A stretch of DNA of 64,000 nt from contig JABSOX010000013.1 in assembly GCA_013215655.1 (NCBI GenBank), positions 81,797-145,796 of the forward strand, written 5' to 3'. Made by a program: the position numbers and the translations under genes. Under the pieces are notes generated by a model. It did no database searches. It had not been told where the DNA came from and worked only from the letters and a program-made list of their open reading frames with translations. Positions 30,901 through 37,628 of the stretch are shown in pieces (position 1 is the first letter of the stretch; each line of letters begins with the position of its first letter). Source of the stretch: Colwellia sp. Its GTDB lineage: Bacteria; Pseudomonadota; Gammaproteobacteria; Enterobacterales; Alteromonadaceae.

Positions 30901-32901
30901 ATTAGGGTCTGTTGGAACATCTGGTCCTTCAGGCGCCAGTGCAAATACAGAGGTTATTATAGTGACCGTTTGAGTCGATACTTTCTGTTCAATACTCCGA
31001 CATTGCGCCCAGATATTCGATGTTTTGGGTTTATATAATGAACCACGAGTCATGTCATGTACTTTACCGTCAGACGAAGAGGTAAAACCTTCATACATAC
31101 TTCCAAATGGGTATTCGCCAGAAGTAGAGAATCGACATTCACTGGGTATATCTGTCGTTACTTGGATAGCCACACTTTTAGATTCATATGGAAAAGGTCC
31201 CTCACCAAAGACTAATGTCACTGTCGGTTCGCCATCGATTTTTGGTGTTTTTAACTGATAGTCTACAACAATTTCAATTTCATCTTTACCATCACTAACG
31301 GTGACTGTTTGCTGATAATCTCCGTTTACTTGATCTGAGGTATCAATTAAATTATCTCTAAAAGTCAGGATATCATTGTCTTCATCAGTACAAGTTAAGA
31401 AGTTTGACAAATCATAACTACCGCTATTTATATTGAAGGTAATTGCTTCAGAAGTTGGTTGGTTTTGTATCTGACATTCTGGAATATTATTTTCAACAAC
31501 GACATGACTAAATGTTGTAGTGATTTTTGTAGCGTTTGTTGTTGATAAACCGTTTTCACTACCACGACACTGTGCCCATAGTGTTTTATCCGCGCCGTTA
31601 TAACTACCACTGCCCGACTTGGTATGTGTTCGTCCGTCATCAGAGATGGTAAATTTTTGATATAGACTGCCAAAACTGTAACTTCCGCTAGTTGAATAGC
31701 GACATTGTGCAGAAATATCGGTTGTTAATATTACATCATATCGTTCAATACCTACTTCAAACGGACCTTCACCTGACTCTAAATTAATGGTAGGTGGTTC
31801 TGTTTGTTCTGGATTACCAAAATAAATTTCGACTGATGTTGCTGTGGTATTTTGAATATTACCTTCACTACTTTCACATTTTAACCAATTAGTTTGGTTT
31901 TTAGGTTTGTACAAATTTGATCGTGTGAATGTATGTTGAATGCCATCGATTGTAGATGCATCACCTCTAAATGCGTTATAGCCAAAATTGCCACCTGAAG
32001 TAGAATACTTACACGTTGAAGCTACATCGGTTTTAAAATTAACACTGTAACCATTGGCATTCCAAGGAACAATAGTTCTGTTATTTTCTGAACCAGCAGG
32101 GTAATACGTTCCATTTTCTTTTTGTATTTGAATTATGGGGGCAACAGCGGCAGGTTTGTCTCTGAACGTAGTGGTAATTTCTAAAGCATTTACCGTAGAG
32201 AGGCCATTTTCACTGCCCCGACATTGTGCCCAAATTGTTGAGTCAGCACCATTATAGCTTCCTTTGCCTGACTTGGTATGTGTGAGTCCGTCTTCAGATG
32301 AGGTAAAATGATTATACAAATTGCCAAAAGCGTAACTTCCACTCGTTGAAAATCGACATTGTGAAGAAATATCTGTTGTTAATATCACGTCATATTGTTC
32401 AATACCCACTTCAAATGGACCTTCACCTGACACTAAATTTACTTGAGGTGGATTAGGTTGGCTTGGATTACCAAAATAAATTTCGACTGCTGTTGCTGTG
32501 GTATTTTGGATATTACCTTCGGTACTTTCACATTTTAACCAATTAGTTTGTTTTTTTGGTTTGTACAAATGTGATCGGGTGAAATAGTGTTGAATGCCAT
32601 CACTTGTTGAGACTTCACCTCTAAATGAGTTATAACCAAAGTTGCCACCGGAAGTGGAATACTTACATGTGGCAGATGCATCGGTTTTAAAATTAACAGT
32701 ATAACCCTTGGCATCCCAAGCAGCGACAACCTGATTATTATTAGCATTGGCAGGAAAGAAAGAGCCATCAGCTTTTTGTATTTGAATAATGGGTTCTTCT
32801 GCCGCCATTACTGTTGTTGTGATAAAAGGGCTTGAGAGCATTATTGTGCTAATGAGCCATTTTTTATAAGATTTGCGTTTAAATCGATTGTTTTCAAACA
32901 T
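27943..32901 (-). CDS. Giant secreted repeat protein, possible polysaccharide lyase (PcRGLX/YetA-like)
   Basis: A 1652-residue protein with a signal peptide (about residues 1-33). Two copies of a 218-residue unit follow (37-254 and 255-472). Each holds two related beta modules with paired cysteines (CKYSTSGG...WLKCES and CRFSTSG...WAQCRG); a further single module lies at about 557-655. Cadherin-like modules with DPEGSSVNYSI and NPEGGDLTFI occupy about 670-860. The last 790 residues look like a catalytic unit: a beta domain with VEIRGWYWRAPD, then a helical region with WWHDFDG, GWKNYGDF and EFNYHTRSLLLYN. The latter resembles the PcRGLX/YetA exo-rhamnogalacturonan lyase type, but I am not sure; an unlisted glycan-active family is possible. 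It is preceded by a c-di-GMP riboswitch. T2SS export is inferred. Confidence 0.8.
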   Translation of the reverse strand: MFENNRFKRKSYKKWLISTIMLSSPFITTTVMAAEEPIIQIQKADGSFFPANANNNQVVAAWDAKGYTVNFKTDASATCKYSTSGGNFGYNSFRGEVSTSDGIQHYFTRSHLYKPKKQTNWLKCESTEGNIQNTTATAVEIYFGNPSQPNPPQVNLVSGEGPFEVGIEQYDVILTTDISSQCRFSTSGSYAFGNLYNHFTSSEDGLTHTKSGKGSYNGADSTIWAQCRGSENGLSTVNALEITTTFRDKPAAVAPIIQIQKENGTYYPAGSENNRTIVPWNANGYSVNFKTDVASTCKYSTSGGNFGYNAFRGDASTIDGIQHTFTRSNLYKPKNQTNWLKCESSEGNIQNTTATSVEIYFGNPEQTEPPTINLESGEGPFEVGIERYDVILTTDISAQCRYSTSGSYSFGSLYQKFTISDDGRTHTKSGSGSYNGADKTLWAQCRGSENGLSTTNATKITTTFSHVVVENNIPECQIQNQPTSEAITFNINSGSYDLSNFLTCTDEDNDILTFRDNLIDTSDQVNGDYQQTVTVSDGKDEIEIVVDYQLKTPKIDGEPTVTLVFGEGPFPYESKSVAIQVTTDIPSECRFSTSGEYPFGSMYEGFTSSSDGKVHDMTRGSLYKPKTSNIWAQCRSIEQKVSTQTVTIITSVFALAPEGPDVPTDPNDPDNSLPHFNDQIFNVSNQAIEIGQLSAANPEGGDLTFILLEDSSGLFDLSSSGLLVLANNKQLSFGSSYSLLAKATDNQDFDREATLTVNVVSQTINLAPRLLTKEFEVIENIQTVGQLAAIDPEGSSVNYSIINDNAKLFNLTANGELSLKTTSSFDIDQQSLFSLDVQITDSSGNSTIDTVAVLVTDPSLASNPVSIIESADRVIVDNGVGKVTVWKSKFGLDVSQNDNALINALNSSVNYRGVNISQLQAPDETLIGNNWVEIRGWYWRAPDVVNTSYGPSKSHENGLYYIIRYQFVAGKPFIQTAFTISDRHNDHPVEGHWDDMFKDQIIKDFVISIESAGTLDETEIVQNTVINGDITEKPGYITVNRKGNRWRHDELKRLTDINKIAHLAELDDSDIQIVRRSGNEDNFLTVYPQYVGEIDLQLAQVPVQYAAYDLQITVNHSQGVSELTVDQRNNTNDLGRFTLDENSSVVISSQSNGYARQNVFNRLHLIKDQKIIQVVKAKQFEGKLFDSGNMGLVVKDFWKKYPMTAKAKNNQLSIHSIANPTRLGPGYGLTVDFAINYDTTKGFTSEAARNIYKAPEKSFPDWWHDFDGIVNNNVKNDSEYASIMNGTWDVIHGNDMADGNYGWKNYGDFKISNSYTVTNGDGSTHRQQDWGGMQYDLGLGLLLSWMYSDNEDLWARAQAGVRNSMDVQISKFDALAYKMSGAGLRKGDCGEGNSHWCQGPIPEFNYHTRSLLLYNHITGEQWPKDVAHMVIDNSAYFTVSRREWTAKSDRPLAWALHNLYYGAKVFPQGTAHLHNTNEWSTEEKMPIGSDYTEILNKLLVEYIKQFELAGNRLVGAQPVWQAQIVDGLIMVLEGGLVNAELEQDIRNIIYEAVTQLSANETRITENGDYEMMYQRVDPNAYHPVDVDVWEDAKNYGFFWLNSLQWVEQQGTTLVHESEGLYQWLVPQFAGKQNGTRQWSAVMSFPMNYVEKR
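30937..32793 (-). repeat. Intragenic tandem repeat: two 654-bp units plus one partial module
   Basis: Units at 32140-32793 and 31486-32139 encode the two 218-residue copies in the large secreted protein; a third, single module is at 30937-31233. Conservation extends to the DNA, so homologous recombination could change copy number. Confidence 0.8.
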
Positions 32902-32922
32902 AGTTTGTAATCCCTATACTCA

Positions 32923-32941
32923 TTCCTTGCAGACGCAGGAA
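32923..32941 (-). promoter_or_regulatory. Short hairpin between riboswitch and start codon
   Basis: On the minus strand TTCCTGC-GTCT-GCAAGGAA forms a hairpin with one bulged base, about 60 nt after the riboswitch and 22 nt before the ATG. It may belong to the riboswitch expression platform; it lacks a T-run and does not cover the GGGA ribosome binding site. Confidence 0.35.
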
Positions 32942-32999
32942 TATTTAAGAAGTCATTTCTAGAAAATATTTGAAGGGAGAGAATAGAAGAATTCTTACT

Positions 33000-33108
33000 A
33001 CCACTTCGGTAACTCCGCTGCCTTAATGAATCAGTAGATATAAACTGAATACATTTTAGGTCGGTGGTTTTGCGTATTAAAGCTTTCGCTAAAACTTGCC
33101 TTTATCAA
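33000..33108 (-). promoter_or_regulatory. Cyclic di-GMP-I riboswitch (GEMM-I)
   Basis: On the minus strand, reading toward the large secreted-protein gene about 100 nt away, the conserved elements occur in order: AAAGGCAAG, the GNRA hairpin AGC-GAAA-GCT, ACGCAAAACCACCGACCTAAA, a variable stem (ATTCAGT/ACTGAT), and GGCAGCGGAGTTACCGAAG. They match the V. cholerae Vc2 aptamer almost element by element. The G before GCAA is kept, which favours c-di-GMP over the cGAMP-binding variants. It probably ties expression of the secreted protein to c-di-GMP level. Confidence 0.88.
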
Positions 33109-33247
33109 AGATCAAATCATCAATACTAAGATATACTCGTTTCAGCAAGGTGGACTTAGTAACGTCAAAGATCGATAGGGAAACTTAATAATAAAATTAA
33201 GCCTTGTGAAGACACGTAAATTAAATAAAAACACGTAAAATTATTTT

Positions 33248-34168
33248 ATGAAAATTAAAATCGATAAATTAGTAGTAAAAACATTAACTATTTTAGCGCT
33301 GATTTTTGGCGTTATATTCACTACTCCAAGCTATGCTTTAGGGAAGCTAGGACATCAGCTTGTTTGCCAGTTAGCTTTTGATCATCTATCAAAAAACAAT
33401 CAGAAAAAAGTCACTAATTTATTATTAAATATGCCTAATCAGCATCGACAAATCACTAATAAATACAACTATAAAAAAAAGAACTCTGCTATTACATTTG
33501 CACAAACATGTTCTTGGGCTGATGCTATAAAAAAACATCCAAAATATAAACAATTTAAAGCTTGGCACTATCTCAATGTATCAAGAGACACCTTACAAAT
33601 TGATCACGACGCTTGTCGGATAAACTGCTTAATAAAAGCGATTCCGTACCATCAGCAACAATTTGAATCAGCAGATAATCCTTGGAAAAAATTACAAGGA
33701 CTAATGTTCTTAAGTCATTGGCTTGGAGATATTCATCAGCCGTTACACGTAAGTTTTTCCAGCGACAGAGGTGGCAACAAAAATAAGATAAGCAGCAAAT
33801 ATAAAAAGTGCAATAACTTACATTGGCTCTGGGATGAGTGCTTGTTATATCCTGAAGATAATACAATTAAAAAGAAACAGGTCTTTAACTTATTATATAA
33901 AAAATTAACTCAACAATGGCAAAGTTCTGATATCGCTACATGGCAAAGTTCATCTGTGGAGCAATGGGCAACAGAGTCTTTATCTATAACTCGCTCTCCT
34001 GAATTTTTATATTGTAAGCTTGATAGCAAAAAGCGATGTGTATCACTATCAAACAATATCATTATGTTGCCTAATGATTACTACAGTAAACACGCTACTA
34101 TTTTAGAGCAAAGGATATTAAAATCCGCGGTAAGGCTAAGTTATTTAATCGAAGAGTCACTGCTCTGA
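33248..34168 (+). CDS. Secreted S1/P1-type zinc nuclease
   Basis: Predicted to degrade single-stranded DNA and RNA, or to remove 3' phosphates, in the periplasm or outside the cell. Length is 306 residues with a signal peptide ending in SYA (about 30). Zinc-site segments appear in order: GHQLV, CSWADAI, KAWHYLNV, LSHWLGDIHQPLHV and LHWLWDECLL. The family usually begins its mature chain with Trp, whose backbone binds zinc; here the mature start would be LGKLGH, with Leu instead. It is divergent from the riboswitch-controlled gene. Phosphate scavenging from nucleic acid is the likely role. Confidence 0.9.
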   Translation: MKIKIDKLVVKTLTILALIFGVIFTTPSYALGKLGHQLVCQLAFDHLSKNNQKKVTNLLLNMPNQHRQITNKYNYKKKNSAITFAQTCSWADAIKKHPKYKQFKAWHYLNVSRDTLQIDHDACRINCLIKAIPYHQQQFESADNPWKKLQGLMFLSHWLGDIHQPLHVSFSSDRGGNKNKISSKYKKCNNLHWLWDECLLYPEDNTIKKKQVFNLLYKKLTQQWQSSDIATWQSSSVEQWATESLSITRSPEFLYCKLDSKKRCVSLSNNIIMLPNDYYSKHATILEQRILKSAVRLSYLIEESLL

Positions 34169-34244
34169 TCAGCTGAATTTATGTTGCTTTTTTACGCTTT
34201 TATAGCGATTATTAATATCAACTCACCCTTAGTAAGGATACATC

Positions 34245-34712
34245 ATGTTAGCTCAATTTGAACAAAGCCAACAACAATGGGGCGGCGTAAATAAAACCAT
34301 AGATAGTTGGCTACAAGAGCGACAAGCAGTATTAGTTTCATACTGTGAACTCGCCGGATTACCTCCGTTTAAACAATCAGAAAAGTCACTCCCTTGTACT
34401 TTAAATATTAAACGCTTTTGCCAAGTTTTAATGGATTATATATCAGCAGGACACTTTGAAATATTTGACGATATTGTTGCCAAATGTAAAATTAATGGTC
34501 AAGAAAGTGCTGATAAGGCGCAAAAGCTTTACCCAAAAATAAATAGCTCAACAGATTTTGCTTTGCAATTTAATGATAATTTTGCCGAGCTAGAATCATT
34601 AGAAACATCAAATAGCTTTGATCAATCATTGTCGTTGTTAGGAAAGCATTTAGAAGAAAGATTTTATTTTGAAGATCAGTTGATTGCTAATTTATATGAC
34701 AATCATCGTTAG
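34245..34712 (+). CDS. rsd: Regulator of sigma D (anti-sigma70)
   Basis: Binds free sigma-70 and reduces its competition for RNA polymerase in stationary phase; it also interacts with HPr in E. coli. At 155 residues it has the Rsd/AlgQ size. Family segments include RQAVLVSYCELAGLPPF and LNIKRFCQVLMDYISAGHFEIFD. Start ATG is preceded by AAGGA at 6 nt. It stands alone, about 75 nt after the nuclease gene. Confidence 0.95.
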   Translation: MLAQFEQSQQQWGGVNKTIDSWLQERQAVLVSYCELAGLPPFKQSEKSLPCTLNIKRFCQVLMDYISAGHFEIFDDIVAKCKINGQESADKAQKLYPKINSSTDFALQFNDNFAELESLETSNSFDQSLSLLGKHLEERFYFEDQLIANLYDNHR

Positions 34713-34890
34713 GCTTTCTTTATTGAAGTGCAGTTTATTAATTCCCGATATAAACTAAGTACTTACATCCATGTAAGCAAACTTCGACGTGCATTATTTT
34801 AATATAGTTGCTTTTATAAGTCGTCGAGCATGAATGCTGAGACTTAACGCTTGTCTGGAACTGAAAAGTTGACCGCTCTTCCTGAACATA

Positions 34891-34914
34891 AAAAGCGAGT
34901 TTTCACTCGCTTTT
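34891..34914. terminator. Bidirectional terminator between rsd and fkpA
   Basis: AAAAGCGAG and CTCGCTTTT form a 9-bp perfect stem with a TTTTCA loop and flanking A and T runs, between convergent genes. Confidence 0.8.
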
Positions 34915-34953
34915 CATTTAGTTTTATTTGGCTCAATCGCCTTAAGTAAAGGT

Positions 34954-35709
34954 TTATTTATTGCCGACTTCAGCTGGAGCTGCTGGTTTTTGAATTTCTA
35001 ATAATTCAATTTCAAATTCTAATACTGAGTTACCTGGAATACTTCGACTACCGGCAGGTCCATAAGCCAAATCTGCCGGTATAGTAAATTTATATTTAGC
35101 ACCAACCGACATTAGTTGTACACCTTCAGTCCAACCACGAATTACGCGATTTAATGGAAATACAGCAGGTTCGCCACGATCGACTGAGCTATCAAAAGTA
35201 TCACCATTTAAAAAAGTTCCTGTATAGTGAACTTTAACAGTATCTGTTGCTGCTGGCTTGTCACCTTCAGCTTCAGTAATAACAAGGTATTGAATACCAG
35301 ACTCAGTAACTTTCACGCCTTCTTTCTTAGCATTTTCTTCTAAGAATTTTTGCCCTTCGGCTAAACTATCAGCAGCAGTTTTATCAGCAAGTTCTTTTTG
35401 CTTCGTTTTCATATTTTCATCGAGTTTCTTTAATAGAGCTTGAACTTCTTCTTTTTCTATTTGAGATTCACCTTCTAAACTATCAGTAAAACCTTTTACA
35501 ATAATACTTTGCTCAAGAGTTACACCCATTTTAGTTTGTTCTTCAAGGTTACGCTGCATGTACATACCAATTGAGGCACCAAGGCTATAAGCTTGTTTTT
35601 GAGCTTCTGTTTCTAATACTAAAGCTTTTTCTTCTTGTACAGCAGGCTGTTGGCAGCCAACAACAGCAACAAGTGCCATAGCAACCAAAGTAGGTTTAAA
35701 CAATTTCAT
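34954..35709 (-). CDS. fkpA: FKBP-type peptidyl-prolyl isomerase, lipoprotein (FkpA/Mip-like)
   Basis: Periplasmic prolyl isomerase and chaperone of 251 residues. A lipoprotein signal ends in VVGC at Cys19, so it is membrane-anchored, unlike soluble E. coli FkpA. The N-terminal dimerisation region has SLGASIGMYMQRNLEEQ followed by a long charged helix to about residue 135. The C-terminal FKBP domain shows VHYTGTFLNGDTFDSS, VIRGWTEGVQLM and IPADLAYG. Its neighbourhood with slyX and yheV recalls the E. coli fkpA-slyX-slyD-yheV region. Confidence 0.92.
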   Translation of the reverse strand: MKLFKPTLVAMALVAVVGCQQPAVQEEKALVLETEAQKQAYSLGASIGMYMQRNLEEQTKMGVTLEQSIIVKGFTDSLEGESQIEKEEVQALLKKLDENMKTKQKELADKTAADSLAEGQKFLEENAKKEGVKVTESGIQYLVITEAEGDKPAATDTVKVHYTGTFLNGDTFDSSVDRGEPAVFPLNRVIRGWTEGVQLMSVGAKYKFTIPADLAYGPAGSRSIPGNSVLEFEIELLEIQKPAAPAEVGNK

Positions 35710-35787
35710 ACTATCTCCATTATTATTATCAGTAGGAGAATTTTCTCAAACTGCGGTAAAATTTGTGTATTGTTATTCAATGGGGCT

Positions 35788-36054
35788 TATACCCAAGCGA
35801 CTTCAAAACACTTGTTCAGGACTACTGAGTAATTCATAGTCAAGACACATCTATTTATTAATGGTAATTCCCTTAACAATAGATGCACCGATGAGCATGG
35901 TTTTCTCAGCAGTTCCCTTCGGGTTGGTTTATATACGTTTTAAGTGGTGTTATTGATATTGACAAGGGAATGACCATTATCATCAATCAATGCCTTACTT
36001 AAAACGTTTATAATTCCAACTGAATCATGCATTTTGAAGTTGTTTGGGTATATA
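35788..36054. repeat. MITE-like element with nested inverted repeats
   Basis: Terminal inverted repeats of about 21 bp with two mismatches face each other: ATACCCAAGCGACTTCAAAA on the left, and on the right the complement of ATACCCAAACAACTTCAAAA. A second pair lies inside: TAATGGTAATTCCCTT (from 35859) and the complement of TAATGGTCATTCCCTT (to about 35980). The 267-bp element has no ORF. It fills the space between fkpA and the WD40 lipoprotein gene and may carry their promoters. Confidence 0.65.
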
Positions 36055-36091
36055 CTAACGATAAATAGCGTCGGAGAAAAGTATTAATATT

Positions 36092-37081
36092 TTGTTAAAA
36101 TCTAACCTTTGGTATATCGCAATTATTGCGCTTTGTATGCTGACAGCTTGCCAACCATTGGGTAGTAAACCTACTGAACGTTGGCAGCACTCCATCGAAG
36201 GTGCTTACGCCGCAAATATCTCTAATGATGCAAAACTCAGTGTTGTTTCATCGATTCATCATGGTATTAGCTTGTGGGATCTTGAAAAAAACGCATTAAT
36301 ATATAATTGGTCACAACAACAAGATAGTGCTGATAATTTAGTATTAGCGGCAGATATTTCAGATAATAATAGCCATGTGCTTACCGCTAGCAGAAAAAAC
36401 TTTGCTTTATGGAATACCTCAACGGGACAATCAGAAGGATATTGGCAAGTACGCAACTCTAATATTCGAGATATTGCTATTTCCAATAATGGTAATCATG
36501 CGCTAATTGGAAAAAGCAATGGTACGGTCGTTCATGTCACCATTGATACGGGTCGCCGTTTAGAGTTTTTAGGTCATCAGGAAAAAATTAACGCTGTTGA
36601 TATGTTACCCAATGGTCGCGTTGCGATTTCTGGTTCAAATGATTTTGTTGCCTATGTTTGGGATACACAAACAGGTCAAGTGATTTACCGTTTTAATCAT
36701 CCAAGCCGAGTTACTATGGTCGCCTTAGACCCCAAGGGTCGATATGCTTTTACTGCGGATAGTAAAAAGGCGGCTAATATTTGGGATTTAAAAACAGGAA
36801 AGCTCGTCAATTCATTAAAATACTTTAATCGCCAAGAAGTCTTTAGTTCCATTCAATTTTCAGACGACGGCAAGTTACTGTTAACGGGTGCGCCATCACG
36901 AAAGGTAAGTATTTGGGATATTGCTAGCGGAGAACGAAAAACAAGTTGGCGAGTTACACCACGTGAAGATATTCGTCCGGCAGGGGCTGTTGTATATAGT
37001 GCCGCTTTTCGAGATAATAACCATATAATTACCGAAAGCTCATCAGGATATGCCGAATTATGGCAAATAGATAAATTATGA
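36092..37081 (+). CDS. WD40-repeat lipoprotein
   Basis: Predicted membrane-anchored beta-propeller of 329 residues; lipobox LTAC with the cysteine near residue 20. About six or seven WD-type repeats follow (e.g. ISLWDLEKN, AYVWDTQTGQ, ANIWDLKTGK, VSIWDIASGE, AELWQIDK). It is probably a protein-interaction scaffold; no enzyme motif is seen. The listed start is a TTG, but the only good ribosome binding site, GGAG at 36073-36076, is 15 nt away. An in-frame ATT at 36083 is 6 nt from it and would add three residues. The gene overlaps slyX by 4 nt (ATGA), so the two are co-translated. Confidence 0.82.
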   Translation: MLKSNLWYIAIIALCMLTACQPLGSKPTERWQHSIEGAYAANISNDAKLSVVSSIHHGISLWDLEKNALIYNWSQQQDSADNLVLAADISDNNSHVLTASRKNFALWNTSTGQSEGYWQVRNSNIRDIAISNNGNHALIGKSNGTVVHVTIDTGRRLEFLGHQEKINAVDMLPNGRVAISGSNDFVAYVWDTQTGQVIYRFNHPSRVTMVALDPKGRYAFTADSKKAANIWDLKTGKLVNSLKYFNRQEVFSSIQFSDDGKLLLTGAPSRKVSIWDIASGERKTSWRVTPREDIRPAGAVVYSAAFRDNNHIITESSSGYAELWQIDKL

Positions 37082-37299
37082 ATTCCCTCGTAAAATTAGA
37101 AAAAAGCATTGAGGCCTTAGAGTCTCGAAATGCCTTTCAAGATGATGTTATTGAACAATTAAATAGTGAACTCGCTATTCATCAGGCACAAATATCAGAA
37201 TTAAAAGACCAACTACAATTAATTGCTAGCAGAATAAAAGATACTGGCTCGCAACAAGATAATCAGTCATCTGTTGAGTCACCGCCTCCGCATTATTAA
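37078..37299 (+). CDS. slyX: SlyX family protein
   Basis: A 73-residue protein with the SlyX pattern: a coiled coil with KLEKSIEALESRNAFQDDVIEQLN and HQAQISELKDQLQLIASRI, ending in the family's SxxxPPPHY tail. The function of SlyX is not established. It overlaps the WD40 lipoprotein stop (ATGA). Its likely terminator lies within the 3' end of the convergent yheV gene. Confidence 0.92.
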   Translation: MNSLVKLEKSIEALESRNAFQDDVIEQLNSELAIHQAQISELKDQLQLIASRIKDTGSQQDNQSSVESPPPHY

Positions 37300-37317
37300 G
37301 TCTACATCAACAATGGT

Positions 37318-37521
37318 TTAAATTTCTTTGAAGACCCCAATAACTTGTTCTTGGGGTCTTATCTCTTTAGCAACTTGAGCTTCAGGTTGCTTCATTTGTT
37401 CTCCACAGTTAACACAAGTAACTGTTTCAACGCCTTGCTCTTTTGTTAATGCCAAGGTATCCATGGCATTGCATTTTGAGCATATTGCACCCGCGATAAA
37501 TCGTTTTTTCACAGCTTTCAT
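37318..37521 (-). CDS. yheV: YheV family putative metal-binding protein
   Basis: A 67-residue protein with two CxxC pairs (CSKC and CVNC) that suggest a zinc ribbon, and the family N-terminus KKRFIAGAICSKC. Function unknown; in E. coli yheV lies near kefB and yheS, as here. The ATG at 37521 best matches the family start; in-frame ATGs at 37530 and 37548 (the latter with an AAGG) would extend it. It is divergent from yheS. Confidence 0.85.
   Translation of the reverse strand: MKAVKKRFIAGAICSKCNAMDTLALTKEQGVETVTCVNCGEQMKQPEAQVAKEIRPQEQVIGVFKEI
37331..37360 (+). terminator. Terminator-like hairpin inside the yheV 3' end
   Basis: AAGACCCCAA (37331-37340) and TTGGGGTCTT (37351-37360) form a perfect 10-bp stem, about 32 nt after slyX. 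It lies within the coding sequence of convergent yheV. The trailing sequence ATCTCTTT is only partly T-rich. Confidence 0.5.
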
Positions 37522-37628
37522 TCTTATCATGATTTTCAATAAATACATTTTACCTTGAATAAGCCCTATGCGACAATAGCCGCCTTTTATACACTCTACC
37601 CAATCGGTTTTATAGAAGGAATAATTCA

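Noticed and set aside
30937..32793. CRISPR array or phage-like repeat
   Set aside because: The repetition is coding, in frame, with 654-bp units and no spacers.
34762..34777. CTTACATCCATGTAAG palindrome between rsd and fkpA
   Set aside because: A 7-bp inverted repeat with no nearby start and no partner; a clear terminator stands between it and fkpA, so no function could be proposed.
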